Below are positions 8,413 through 17,571 of a stretch of 64,000 nt of DNA, in pieces; position 1 is the stretch's first letter, and every line of letters starts with the position of its first letter. The notes under the pieces are model-generated. The model was not told where the DNA came from. It saw nothing but the letters and a program-made list of their open reading frames with translations, and made no database searches. Origin of the DNA: Komarekiella delphini-convector SJRDD-AB1 (GTDB lineage: Bacteria; Cyanobacteriota; Cyanobacteriia; Cyanobacteriales; Nostocaceae); NCBI RefSeq assembly GCF_014831675.1, contig NZ_VJXY01000010.1, positions 103,586 to 167,585 of the forward strand, given 5' to 3'. Made by a program: the position numbers and the translations under genes.

Positions 8413-8520
8413 ATGGTTAAAATAGTCACACGTAGCTATATTAGTAAACAAAATGTTTATGATATTGGAGTTGAGCATGATCATAATTTTGTTATCAAAA
8501 ATGGGTTAATAGCTGCTAAT
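8413..8520 (+). other. Split DnaE intein, C-terminal fragment
   Basis: Codons 1-36 encode the intein C-fragment, ending in the Asn that cyclises during splicing. The next codon (TGT, 8521) is the Cys+1 nucleophile. The block F and G motifs (DHNF and the terminal AAN) are intact. The penultimate residue is Ala; His is usual in many inteins, while the well-studied cyanobacterial DnaE inteins have Ser. Splicing should be efficient but may differ in rate. Confidence 0.95.
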
Positions 8521-9762
8521 TGTTTTAATAAATCCCATTCGACTGCTTATGGATATGTCACTTACCAAACAGCATATTTAAAAGCTAATTACCCGTTGGA
8601 ATATATGGCGGCACTGTTGACAGCTAACAGTGGTGATACCGATAAGGTGCAGAGATATATCACTAATTGTACCAATATGGGTATTCAGATAGAACCGCCA
8701 GATATTAATCGCTCTGGTGTAGATTTTACGCCAACAGCAAAAAAGATTTTATTTGGATTTTCAGCGGTACGTAATGTTGGTCAAAATGCGATCGCCTGTA
8801 TTTTGGAAGCGAGGAATACGACAGGGGAGTTTAAATCTCTGGCTGATTTTTGCGATCGTGTAGATCTACGTGCTGTTAATCGCCGTACATTAGAGTCTTT
8901 GATTTACTGTGGAGCTTTTGACAAAATTGAATCAAACCGCCAGCAGTTAATCCAAGACCTAGAACTAGTATATGACTGGGCACAATCACGTGCCAAAGAT
9001 AGAGCTAGCGGTCAGGGAAATCTCTTTGATTTATTAGGCGGATTTTCTTCTAGTCAAAATAAAAAAGCTAATAATGCTTTTGAAACTGCTCCTAAAGCGA
9101 AACCTATAGTAGATTTTCCCCCACAGGAAAAACTGCGAAAAGAAAAAGAACTATTGGGCTTTTATGTATCAGACCATCCGTTAAAAGCCTTGAGTCAAAT
9201 AGCACCTTTGTTAACTCCAATTAACCTTTCACAACTTGGCGAACAAAGAGAAGAAACAAAGCTTTGTGCCGTTGTTATGTTGAATGGGGTGAAAAAAGTA
9301 GTTACCAAAAAAGGTGATTCAATGGCAATTTTGCAAATAGAAGATTTAACTACACAATCGGAAGCTGTAGTCTTTCCTAAAACTTATGAACGTATTAGTT
9401 TACTACTCCAAGTAGATACTAGATTAATTATTTGGGGTAAAGTAGACCGACGAGATGACCAAACTCAATTTATTGTTGAAGATGCAGAACCAGTAGAAAC
9501 AGTACAAATGGTGATGGTGGAACTCAATCCTCAGCAAGCAGGTAATATCGAAGAATTACATCGTTTGAAAACTATTCTGCAAGAACAGTCAGGAGATAAA
9601 GAAAAGGCAAAAATGCCAGTCATAGGAATTGTACAAACTGAAAATTCCCGTAAACTTGTTCGCTTGGGTTGGCAATTTTGTGTACAAGATTCCAGAATAA
9701 CCGTTCAAGCTTTACAAAACGCTAGATTTCCTGCTCATGTAAAACTGCTGACTGGTGGTTGA
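8413..9762 (+). CDS. dnaE: DNA polymerase III alpha subunit, C-terminal half with split intein
   Basis: This encodes the C-terminal portion of the replicative polymerase alpha subunit. It begins with a 36-residue split-intein C-domain (KQNVYDIGVEHDHNF in the middle, ending LIAAN) followed at once by the +1 extein Cys in CFNKSHS. Trans-splicing with the product of a separate N-terminal dnaE gene would restore the full polymerase; that partner is not in this window. The extein part covers the end of the polymerase domain (GYVTYQTAYLKANYP), the helix-hairpin-helix region and the OB domain. A dnaE split at this position is a hallmark of many cyanobacteria. The product is 449 residues before splicing and 413 after. 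Confidence 0.97.
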   Translation: MVKIVTRSYISKQNVYDIGVEHDHNFVIKNGLIAANCFNKSHSTAYGYVTYQTAYLKANYPLEYMAALLTANSGDTDKVQRYITNCTNMGIQIEPPDINRSGVDFTPTAKKILFGFSAVRNVGQNAIACILEARNTTGEFKSLADFCDRVDLRAVNRRTLESLIYCGAFDKIESNRQQLIQDLELVYDWAQSRAKDRASGQGNLFDLLGGFSSSQNKKANNAFETAPKAKPIVDFPPQEKLRKEKELLGFYVSDHPLKALSQIAPLLTPINLSQLGEQREETKLCAVVMLNGVKKVVTKKGDSMAILQIEDLTTQSEAVVFPKTYERISLLLQVDTRLIIWGKVDRRDDQTQFIVEDAEPVETVQMVMVELNPQQAGNIEELHRLKTILQEQSGDKEKAKMPVIGIVQTENSRKLVRLGWQFCVQDSRITVQALQNARFPAHVKLLTGG

Positions 9763-9958
9763 GGCTAGGGAATAAAAGTACTAGTAATACAAGTAGCTTG
9801 ATATCAGTTTTACTTAACTGTCAACAGTAGATAACCTTAGTATTTAGGAAAACAAAAGTTTTTTTAGTTACTTCTGCGGATGATGGTTTCCGGTAGATTG
9901 CAGTATATTTTTATGCTATGACCGTATGGACGGCGACTGGGGAAGGAGCCAAAACTTG

Positions 9959-10540
9959 ATGACCGTAAATGAGCTAAATAAATTTGTTTCGTATTGTAGA
10001 AAAATTCAACCCCAAACTCAGGAAGACATTAAAAAATTCTTTGAGGGGGTAATCGTGTTTCCTTATGATAAGGAACTTTTATTACAAGCTTATTTATTTT
10101 TAAACATGAAAGATTTATTTCCTTCATGTGCTGAACTGCTGTTATTTGAAAAATCTCCAATTGCTGATTATACAGATTTAGGTAAATGTGATTTTGTATA
10201 TCTCACATTTAAAGGTAGTCTGTTTTTAATTGAAACTAAATTTATTGATACAGAAGCAACAGGAGCAACGGAAAGAAAAAGAAGAAATAAGCATAGAAAC
10301 AAGGTATTTGAACAAGTTATTACTTTAAAAGGCCGATTTAGCCAATATTGGAATATGAGGCTTGAACAACTAGAATGTGGGGTTTTTACAACAGATTCAG
10401 AAATAGCTTGGCGTGGAAATGGTGTAAATGTCGTAACTAAATCAATATCGATAAATCATCTTGAACAATGGCGTAAAAATTACAACAAAAGTGATACAGT
10501 TTATGAAATGAGTAAACTTATTAATCCAACTAATCGCTAA
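9959..10540 (+). CDS. Possible PD-(D/E)XK nuclease-fold protein, unknown role
   Basis: A protein of 193 residues if translation starts at the ATG at 9959, which has AAGGAG ten bases upstream; an ATG at 9926 would add 11 residues without a ribosome site. I do not recognise the family. The central segment KCDFVYLTFKGSLFLIETK has the layout Asp, beta strand, Glu-X-Lys that defines PD-(D/E)XK nucleases. The following region is rich in Lys/Arg (ERKRRNKHRNK), which would suit DNA contact. It stands between dnaE-C and a hairpin terminator and is probably monocistronic. A restriction-like or repair nuclease is possible, but only the motif supports it. Confidence 0.6.
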   Translation: MTVNELNKFVSYCRKIQPQTQEDIKKFFEGVIVFPYDKELLLQAYLFLNMKDLFPSCAELLLFEKSPIADYTDLGKCDFVYLTFKGSLFLIETKFIDTEATGATERKRRNKHRNKVFEQVITLKGRFSQYWNMRLEQLECGVFTTDSEIAWRGNGVNVVTKSISINHLEQWRKNYNKSDTVYEMSKLINPTNR

Positions 10541-10548
10541 TTGTAATT

Positions 10549-10595
10549 AACAACAAGATTCCCGACTTCTTTGAGAAGTCGGGAATCTTGTTGTT
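10549..10595. terminator. Perfect 22-bp hairpin (CCCGACTTCT repeat)
   Basis: Arms of 22 bases (10549-10570 and 10574-10595) pair perfectly around a three-base loop, eight bases after the stop codon of the nuclease-like gene. The core GAAGTCGGG is, from general knowledge, common as a dispersed hairpin in Nostoc-type genomes. The run TTGTTGTTT follows the stem, so it may also terminate transcription. Confidence 0.7.
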
Positions 10596-10835
10596 TAGCT
10601 CCAAAATAATACCTAGAATTTTATAAATAAAAGTTTTATTTTACACTAGTAAATATTATCTATAAGGAAAACTCATTTATCCATTATCTGTTTTCGTAGG
10701 CGAATAGGCGATCGCTAAATCACTTTGAACCTCGACCAAGGCCAGGTTTTTCAGACAAAAACCTCTTCTATAGTACAAAAATACTATTTTGCTGCTAAAA
10801 TGCCTTACAAGTTAAGTAGCCTTGCAAGAGGAACT

Positions 10836-11318
10836 ATGAAAAAAATCCAAGATAACTATAAAAATCTCATCTCGCTTAAATCCCTGTTACAGCCTGCAAC
10901 TGTGACTACTGCTATAGTGCCACTACAACCTCAACAAGAAAAGATTATTAGTGACTGGGAGCGTCTAGTAGCACAAACTGAACGTATCAACCAAATGGCA
11001 AAGGAGTTAGAAGGGGCAATATTGGAATTGAAGACAATAGCTAGCACATTCAAGACTCAACACCCATTAGTGAGAGAGGAGCTATGCAACAATATCTGTC
11101 AGTATTTCGTGGTTGGTGTCCCCTGTGTAAAACAAAAGCCTGACGAATCATTTATCCTTACGATGCGAAAAGTTGATCTGTTCCGAGCAGAAAGGGAAGC
11201 AGGACTGCTAGCACACCAACTCCGTCAGCAAACAAAAAAAAGATTAGCATCACAGCAACACAGAAAAAACAAGGTGGGACTGAGGCTGACACAAGGCGCT
11301 GACTCAAAAGGATACTAA
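10836..11318 (+). CDS. Hypothetical basic protein
   Basis: I do not recognise this gene. From the ATG at 10836 (AAGAGGA just upstream) it encodes 160 residues; in-frame starts at 10725 (TTG) or 10800 (ATG) would lengthen it. The middle part (about DWERLVAQTERINQM to IASTF) is predicted to be helical and could form a coiled coil. The C-terminal third is strongly basic (KKRLASQQHRKNK), suggesting nucleic-acid binding. Two cysteines (in EELCNN and VPCVK) may be incidental. Its neighbours are unrelated small genes. The codon use looks ordinary for the window. Confidence 0.5.
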   Translation: MKKIQDNYKNLISLKSLLQPATVTTAIVPLQPQQEKIISDWERLVAQTERINQMAKELEGAILELKTIASTFKTQHPLVREELCNNICQYFVVGVPCVKQKPDESFILTMRKVDLFRAEREAGLLAHQLRQQTKKRLASQQHRKNKVGLRLTQGADSKGY

Positions 11319-11554
11319 TCAACAAATCTTAAAATTATCAATATTCGATAATAGCTCATCCCTTGGGTTGTAACAGTTATGCTGATTGAAGTAGCAGAAG
11401 GTATTTCTTGTTTAGAATTCCCATATGCTACACTGCTGCCATTTGCAACTACTGTGGTAGCAAAAAAGTGGAATTGCCCTAAGATTTGCACTCCTGTAAA
11501 GTACCATGCAACATCAAGGACAATCAATCAGCGCACAAAAGAGGTAAAAAGAAG

Positions 11555-11875
11555 GTGTTTAGGACACTTTTGGTAATTGCCGTTGGTTTTTTACCTTCCC
11601 TGTTCTCCTTATGGGTAATTCGTAAAACCCGTTTGCGGACACGCGTACGCATGAGGCAAGCAGCCATGAATTTCCCAGTGGTGCAGGTACGGCACAGACC
11701 TATTGAAGGCGATCGCTACTATCTGGAAGGGGTGGGTTATCTGATTGGTGACATCAGCTGTAAATTTAATGCTCGATCTGGCTATATCCGTTGTGCTGTC
11801 AACCCCGACGGGCCGTGTAATGGTTGCCGTCACTATGAACCCAAAGAATTAGTTGGTAGTGAAAAGAGGGCTTAA
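11555..11875 (+). CDS. DUF6464-family protein with N-terminal membrane segment
   Basis: A cyanobacterial protein of about 106 residues. A hydrophobic N-terminal helix (LLVIAVGFLPSLFSLWVI) is followed by the conserved block YYLEGVGYLIGD, then IRCAVNPDGPCNGCRHYE. The three cysteines in RCAVNPDGPCNGC could bind metal or form disulfides. I believe this is the family catalogued as DUF6464, of unknown function. The start is uncertain: GTG at 11555 follows GAGG at fair spacing, while TTG at 11486 would add 23 polar residues. Confidence 0.65.
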   Translation: MFRTLLVIAVGFLPSLFSLWVIRKTRLRTRVRMRQAAMNFPVVQVRHRPIEGDRYYLEGVGYLIGDISCKFNARSGYIRCAVNPDGPCNGCRHYEPKELVGSEKRA

Positions 11876-12254
11876 TCTTAAACTTTGCTTACTCAACGTT
11901 TAAAAAAGGGGAGGTAAATTAATATGGTTTTGCTTTTCTCCTTTAATCCTTACCTCTTCCCAGAAAAGTATGGGAAGCAAATCTAAACGCGTTAAAATTA
12001 GATTTGTAGGCTTCAACTTCTGGTAGTGTGCTGCCTAGTAAGAGCACTTTTCTATATTTAATTTTTAAAGTACGCTCGTCTAAACTTACGAAATCTATAT
12101 TCTTGCAAAGTAGCTTAAGAACCAATACTTCTTGGTTAAAGGGGAAAGAGGTGCATGTTTGATACCCTTTTACCAAATCACAAGGACGGTGAAGAGTGCT
12201 TATCCTATAAGTATTGGCTTGAGAACAACAATTTCTCAAAGGAGTAAATAAATT
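11876..12254. other. Intergenic region
   Basis: 379 bases containing an AAAGGAG ribosome site for the next gene at 12237-12243. A 98-codon open frame on the minus strand has no ribosome site and no recognisable domain, and I do not call it a gene. Confidence 0.5.
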
Positions 12255-12557
12255 ATGCCTTTATTACAAAAAGCAAAGAAATATTGCAAATGGGTCTGGG
12301 ATGAATCTTTTGAAGGCGAGTTTGATACTTGGGGTACTAGCACCTATTTTATGGAAATTGGTCATAATTTACATGCAATCAGACAAATAGAGGTTTACGA
12401 AAACGGAAACGTATTATCTTATGATGGCAGCCATTTTTCTGATAATTACGGCATGTTGTGCGACCAACGCATAGGTGAAGACGATATACAAGAGTTTGAA
12501 ATTACCAAAACAGAATTTGAGCAAGTATGGAATACAAAAACTCCTATAAATAGATGA
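12255..12557 (+). CDS. Small acidic protein, possibly DUF6881-like
   Basis: A 100-residue acidic protein with a strong AAAGGAG ribosome site. The middle (about HAIRQIEVYENGNVLSYD) resembles the strand pattern R-K-V-E-V-F-x-D-G of small DUF6881-type proteins, some of which accompany toxin systems as immunity proteins. No toxin gene is adjacent, so immunity is only a possibility. The resemblance was judged by eye and is weak. The gene is isolated, followed by 1.8 kb of non-coding sequence. Confidence 0.5.
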   Translation: MPLLQKAKKYCKWVWDESFEGEFDTWGTSTYFMEIGHNLHAIRQIEVYENGNVLSYDGSHFSDNYGMLCDQRIGEDDIQEFEITKTEFEQVWNTKTPINR

Positions 12558-13086
12558 ACGCTGCTGACTGGATTTGAGAAACATGCACAAAACTGAAGCA
12601 AATCAAAATTGTAACTCTTGCAAAAGTCCAAAAGCTCTTTATTAGTAGCAAGTCTAGAGAATAATCACTTGACTGAATCCAGTCTCACCTTTGCTAAACT
12701 CGCTATCCTAGACAAGGCTATTCAAAGCAACGTGTCGAATTAGTATTCTATCTAAAAAAATCGAATTTTAATGCTTGTAAATTACTAATGTATATTTGCC
12801 ATTTTATAGCAATGCATAATTCGCACACATTTATATGAGATTTTATATGAGATTTTGAGTCTTGAAAAATAGGAAGTTGAAGCTAGGATTTTAGTAAACC
12901 AACTAGGTATTGAAAAACCGTATTTATTAAAGAACAGAAGAAAAGTCAACCCAGCTAAACCTTCTGTATCAAGGCATTCATGCCTATTTAAGAAAACTGC
13001 ACTTTGTCAAGTGTGTATTTGAAATAGGCGATGCATCTATCTAAGGGTATAGATTTTTGGATGGTTTTGATCACCCTTAAGTCTTA

Positions 13087-13139
13087 ATAATTAGAGAAAG
13101 CAAGATTCTTGGCTGGATCTGTTGCTTTCTCTTAATTAT
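13087..13139. repeat. Inverted repeat hairpin
   Basis: The arms ATAATTA-GAGAAAGCAA and TTGCTTTCTC-TAATTAT pair over 17 bases with a single one-base bulge around an 18-base loop. No T-run follows, so it is not a typical terminator. I found no second copy in the window. Confidence 0.6.
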
Positions 13140-14111
13140 CAGCAACACTGAAGGTAAAACGGTAGTACGAATTAGCTAGCGATCGCCTCTGTTCGACAAA
13201 TTTTTTTTTGCACATCCCAGTGAAAGATCAGGGAAAGAATGGATCGATATATTAAGCATAAAGTGAGTGCTTGATACAGTACACAAATTAAAGTTTTAGT
13301 GAAGTTAATATAAGTTATTGATAATAAAAGGATAAAGCCTTGACAAACTGTCTCTAATTTTACAAGATACTTATAGCAAGTAATAAAACAGTGTTTAAGC
13401 AACACTGACTTTGCAGTTTTCTCTTTCAAAGATTCCCTTTTACGGCTAGTCGGTTCATTTATCTGGTGTCACACTTGTGCCTGACCTCAGTCCCCCAAAG
13501 TCTGCGTTCTTTCAAGAGTGACATGGTATTGCTATTAGATGATATGACTGCGATGTTTCTTTAAAATAGAGGATTTGTTTCAAAAATTAACTAAATGCCA
13601 TTTCAGCAAACTTAGATCTACACTCTAGATTCCCAAAATACCAGAGAGTAGAAACTAACTTATGAATTAAACCGGGAGTCTCTCCCCTTGACTCCCAAAA
13701 TGCCAAGGGGAAAATCCCAGCTTTAGTTTTGTATTAGATGACTACAGAGTTAACCTTTGTAGGCTAACTTACTGTGCATCTATATCTGAAATCTCGGCCT
13801 ATGAGGACTTCACGATTTAGATGCGACAGCTTCATGCTTCTGCGTTTTTCCATTAACAAAACTGGTTACAATTATGACACTTACTCTTGCTGATAATCAA
13901 GCTGTAAGAAAACAAGCTTTAGTAAGCTACAAAGCTTGTTTGAGGGACTTGACTATACTCCAGCCGCTACTTACAAAATTTCGGCTCAAAAATCTACCTG
14001 ATCCCTTAATAACTAGGAATTTCTGAATTAGCCGCAAAATTGGCGTGTTCAACCTTGTAACTCCTGATAGCCAATGCAAGCTAGCTAATCTGAATTCTGC
14101 AAATTCTTAAT

Positions 14112-14232
14112 TAAGCTCATCCCACCCCTAAAAGGTGATGAGATTTCACGTTGACTGTTGACTGTTAACGGCGTTGGGGCGTCTTTCATCCCATCCTTAG
14201 AAGGAATGGGTTTTTCCGACGCCTTTTTATAA
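14112..14232 (+). repeat. Dispersed repeat E1, copy 1
   Basis: It starts TTAAGCTCATCCCA and ends CGCCTTTTTATAA. It has a 5' hairpin (ATCCCA pairing with a degenerate TGAGAT), two GACTGTT-type heptads, then GGCGTTGGGGCGTC and a second hairpin (CCCATCCTT / AAGGAATGGG) closed by GGCGTC/GACGCC. The other copies are at 39971-40112 (opposite orientation) and 55078-55269. Confidence 0.85.
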
Positions 14233-14387
14233 CCTATGCACCCCAGAAATAGACAGATGCGGGAAGTGTTTGTTCTGCATTGATGATTTCTCTAGAGCAA
14301 ATGCGAGATGTTTGCATTCCTAGGCTAGTTGGGTGCACAGAGGGCCGCGATCAGGATTTTTTATAGTGCGTCCTTGGAGGTGAGTGG

Positions 14388-17300
14388 GTGTTATCCGTAT
14401 TTTCCAAGCATCAATTAGGTAAAGAAGTTGCTTCGTTTTTCAGTGAACAGCTTTCAGACAAAGACCTAGAAAACTGTTTGACGATGATAGAAATTGTTGA
14501 ACCACCATTGGCGAAACAGTTTTGGCAATTAGAACAAGCTAGACCTGGAATTTACGTAGTTTTGGCAGGTAAAGTTAGGCTCTTGGATTGTGCTGATAAT
14601 CTGATCACGACTCTGACGGTAGGGGCTTCTTTTGGTGAAGAGACACTATTTGTAGAGCAAGAGTGGCAAGCTTACACAGCTAGGGCTTCCAATGGGTTGA
14701 AGCTTTGCTATCTTCCAGGTGAAATGCTGCAAGCTTTGATGAATAAGTATCCTAGCCTTCGCGATCGCCTTTTTGCTCGTGCTGAACTATGGGATTTATT
14801 GCTAACTTATTGTTACAGTTCGCCCCAACGTCCGACATCTGTGCCAGGTATTTTGCAAGCATTATCTTTATTTGAGCGGCGTGCTCTAGAAATTGGCTCC
14901 CTAGCGCCAGAATTTTACCAAGATTCTCAGTTGTGGCTGCTATATCGAGGCGAGCTCTCAAATGCAGATGGGTGCAAGCTCATAACCGCCCAGATGCAGA
15001 TATCTCAACACCAAGGTTGGCAAGTCACACAACCCTCAATTGTGTACATATTGAAAAGTTCTCATTGGCAAACAGCACTACAACATTGGTCAGAATTAGC
15101 ATTATTTACCAACTCGGATGCAACTCCCACTGCTTGCCAAGAGATCCGTCAGAATAGATTACAACCATCACAACTGAGTCAGCAAAGGAAAATTATCCCC
15201 TTTCCCACGCAGATTACACCACAACAACAGCCAAAAAAACCACGCCCTTACTTTCCCAGTCCAAAAGTGCAAATGGGGCATTGGTGGAGACGCCTCACCC
15301 GACGCTATCCTTTCTATGCTCAACAAAGTGCATCAGACTGCGGCGCTGCTTGTCTAGTAATGATTGGGAGCTATTGGGGCAAGCACTTTAGTATCAATCA
15401 CCTGCGGGAAATGACCAACGTCAACCGTAGTGGTGCATCTTTACATGCCTTAGCAATGGCAGCCGAGAACCTCGGTTTTGCTACCCGGCCAGTCAAAGCC
15501 AGTCTCGATAAATTAGCAGAACAACCTCTACCTGCGATCGCCCACTGGGAAGGTAAACATTTCATCGTTGTCTATGAAATCACGAAAAAGCAAGTAATTG
15601 TAGGCGATCCCGGCATCGGACAACGCAATCTGACTATTAAGGAATTTAAAGCAGGTTGGAGTGATTATGCACTGTTACTGCAACCAACAATGCAACTTAA
15701 GGATGCCAAAGACGAGAGTCCAAGCTTCTGGAAGTTTTTTGAGTTAGTCAAACCTCACTATGCAGTACTTTTAGAAGTCTTGATAGCTTCAGTGCTGATT
15801 CAAATATTTGGACTAGTAACGCCAGTATTTACCCAACTGCTGCTAGACCGAGTACTTGTGCAACGCAGCGTTACAACCTTAAACGCTGTTGCTGTGGGGA
15901 TGATCATTTTTGGTTTGTTCCGCATCGCCATGAACGGAGTGCGGCAATATCTACTAGATCACACAGCCAACCGGATTAGCGTCTCCCTACTGGTGGGTTT
16001 TATCAAACATACCTTCCGCTTACCTCTTTCCTATTTTGAGTCGCGTTATGTCGGGGATATCGTCTCGCGCATCCAAGAAAATCAGAAGATTCAGCGCTTC
16101 CTGACTGGACAAACACTGTCCATCATGCTGGATATGCTGACATTGGTAATTTATCTGGGCATGATGTTCTGGTATAGCTGGCGCATGGCATTATTCGTGC
16201 TGTTTACTGTGCCGCCATTTTTCATCTTGGCGCTGGCTAGCACAAGTATTTTGCGCCGCATCTCCAGAGAGATTTTTAATGCTGGAGCTAAAGAAAATAG
16301 CTATCTTATAGAATCTCTGACCGGAATTCGTACTGTCCGCTCATTGGCCATTGAACAGACGGTACGCTGGCGTTGGGAGGAATTGCTGAATAATTTGATC
16401 AAAACAGGCTTTAATGCTCAAGTAATTGGCAACCGCCTGCAAATTCTGAGTGGCGTTATAGAAGTCTTTGTGAACACAGCATTACTGTGGTTTGGAGCAA
16501 CGCAGGTGATTCAAGGGGAACTCACTGTTGGACAATTGGTTGCTTTCAACATGTTGGTGGGAAACGTCTTGAGTCCTTTTCAACGGTTTTCACTGCTGTG
16601 GAATGAATTGCAGGAAATCATTATTTCCACCGAACGAATTAATGATGTATTAGAGGCGGAACCAGAAGAAGACTTGCGAAATAAACCTCGCAAGTCCCTA
16701 GGTAGATTTCGTGGTCATATTCGGTTTCAGAATGTTACCTTCCGCTATCACCCAGAAAGTGAGACTAATGTGCTGGAAAATATCAGCTTTGAAATCCAGC
16801 CTGAGCAAATGGTGGCGGTGGTGGGACGTAGTGGTTCTGGTAAAACAACCCTCAGCAAATTGATTTTGGGTTTATATCCGCCAACAGACGGCAAAGTATT
16901 AATCGATGAGCAAGATGTTACAAGTATTTCGCTGCGATCGCTCCGTTCTCAAATTGGTGTAGTTGATCAAGACACTTTTTTATTTGGTGGCACTGTTCGA
17001 GAAAATATTGCGATCGCTCACCCAGAAGTCTCTTTAGAAGAAATTATACAGGCAGCACAATTAGCAGGAGCAGATGAATTTATTCAGCAATTACCAATGG
17101 GTTACGAATCCCAAATTGGTGAAGGCGGCGGAATGCTCTCTGGCGGGCAACGCCAACGCCTAGCTATTGCCCGTGCCCTACTCGGAAATCCGCGTTTATT
17201 ACTTTTTGATGAAGCCACCAGTCACTTAGATTCCGAATCAGAACGTATCATTCAAAACAACCTCAAAACAATTCTCAAAGGACGCAGCAGTGTGATTATT

Positions 17301-17450
17301 GCTCATCGCCTTTCTACTGTCCGCAATGCTGATCTGATTTTGGTTTTAGACCACGGCGTATTAGTAGAAAGCGGGACTCACGACGAGTTAATTACTAAAA
17401 AAGGTCATTACTACTATTTAAATCAACAACAACTGACTCAAGTTAGTTGA
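14388..17450 (+). CDS. Peptidase-containing ABC exporter with cyclic-nucleotide-binding domain
   Basis: A 1020-residue exporter starting at GTG seven bases after GGAGG. Domains in order: a Crp-like cyclic-nucleotide-binding fold (about 20-150), a variable linker, a C39 peptidase (about 305-435; Cys318 in SASDCGAACL, His391 in GKHFIVV, Asp407 in GDPG), six-helix ABC transmembrane domain (about 450-730) and an ATPase domain (Walker A Lys819 in GRSGSGKTT, LSGGQ signature, Walker B Asp941-Glu942). It should cleave double-glycine leaders and export the cores. It probably forms a tripartite channel with the HlyD protein that follows 121 bases downstream. The cNMP domain is shared with other cyanobacterial exporters of this class; whether it binds a nucleotide is unknown. 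Confidence 0.95.
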   Translation: MLSVFSKHQLGKEVASFFSEQLSDKDLENCLTMIEIVEPPLAKQFWQLEQARPGIYVVLAGKVRLLDCADNLITTLTVGASFGEETLFVEQEWQAYTARASNGLKLCYLPGEMLQALMNKYPSLRDRLFARAELWDLLLTYCYSSPQRPTSVPGILQALSLFERRALEIGSLAPEFYQDSQLWLLYRGELSNADGCKLITAQMQISQHQGWQVTQPSIVYILKSSHWQTALQHWSELALFTNSDATPTACQEIRQNRLQPSQLSQQRKIIPFPTQITPQQQPKKPRPYFPSPKVQMGHWWRRLTRRYPFYAQQSASDCGAACLVMIGSYWGKHFSINHLREMTNVNRSGASLHALAMAAENLGFATRPVKASLDKLAEQPLPAIAHWEGKHFIVVYEITKKQVIVGDPGIGQRNLTIKEFKAGWSDYALLLQPTMQLKDAKDESPSFWKFFELVKPHYAVLLEVLIASVLIQIFGLVTPVFTQLLLDRVLVQRSVTTLNAVAVGMIIFGLFRIAMNGVRQYLLDHTANRISVSLLVGFIKHTFRLPLSYFESRYVGDIVSRIQENQKIQRFLTGQTLSIMLDMLTLVIYLGMMFWYSWRMALFVLFTVPPFFILALASTSILRRISREIFNAGAKENSYLIESLTGIRTVRSLAIEQTVRWRWEELLNNLIKTGFNAQVIGNRLQILSGVIEVFVNTALLWFGATQVIQGELTVGQLVAFNMLVGNVLSPFQRFSLLWNELQEIIISTERINDVLEAEPEEDLRNKPRKSLGRFRGHIRFQNVTFRYHPESETNVLENISFEIQPEQMVAVVGRSGSGKTTLSKLILGLYPPTDGKVLIDEQDVTSISLRSLRSQIGVVDQDTFLFGGTVRENIAIAHPEVSLEEIIQAAQLAGADEFIQQLPMGYESQIGEGGGMLSGGQRQRLAIARALLGNPRLLLFDEATSHLDSESERIIQNNLKTILKGRSSVIIAHRLSTVRNADLILVLDHGVLVESGTHDELITKKGHYYYLNQQQLTQVS

Positions 17451-17571
17451 GTCTGGGGCAGAGAAAAGAGGAAATTCTCATCCCCACTATGTCCCTTGCT
17501 CTCTCTAGGCTTTGTGCTTGCTTATGTAGGAGTCTCAAATCCTCTATCTATACCTTTTGGGAAATAAAACT

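Larger units (their letters stand above)
12558..14387. other. Long non-coding region of 1.8 kb
   Basis: No convincing gene lies in this stretch. It is AT-rich with many stops in all frames. It holds a 17-bp stem hairpin (13087-13139), a region with two similar TCCCAAAA-containing blocks around 13628-13700, and a complete E1 repeat (14112-14232). The last 150 bases carry the ribosome site GGAGG (14376-14380) of the exporter gene. It may be decayed coding sequence or a long regulatory leader for the export operon. Confidence 0.5.

Noticed and set aside
11943-12239. 98-codon open frame on the minus strand
   Set aside because: No ribosome site, no recognisable domain, and composition is like non-coding sequence.
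13172-13429. 85-codon open frame on the minus strand
   Set aside because: AT-rich chance frame, Leu/Ile/Cys-rich without a start signal, in a long non-coding region.
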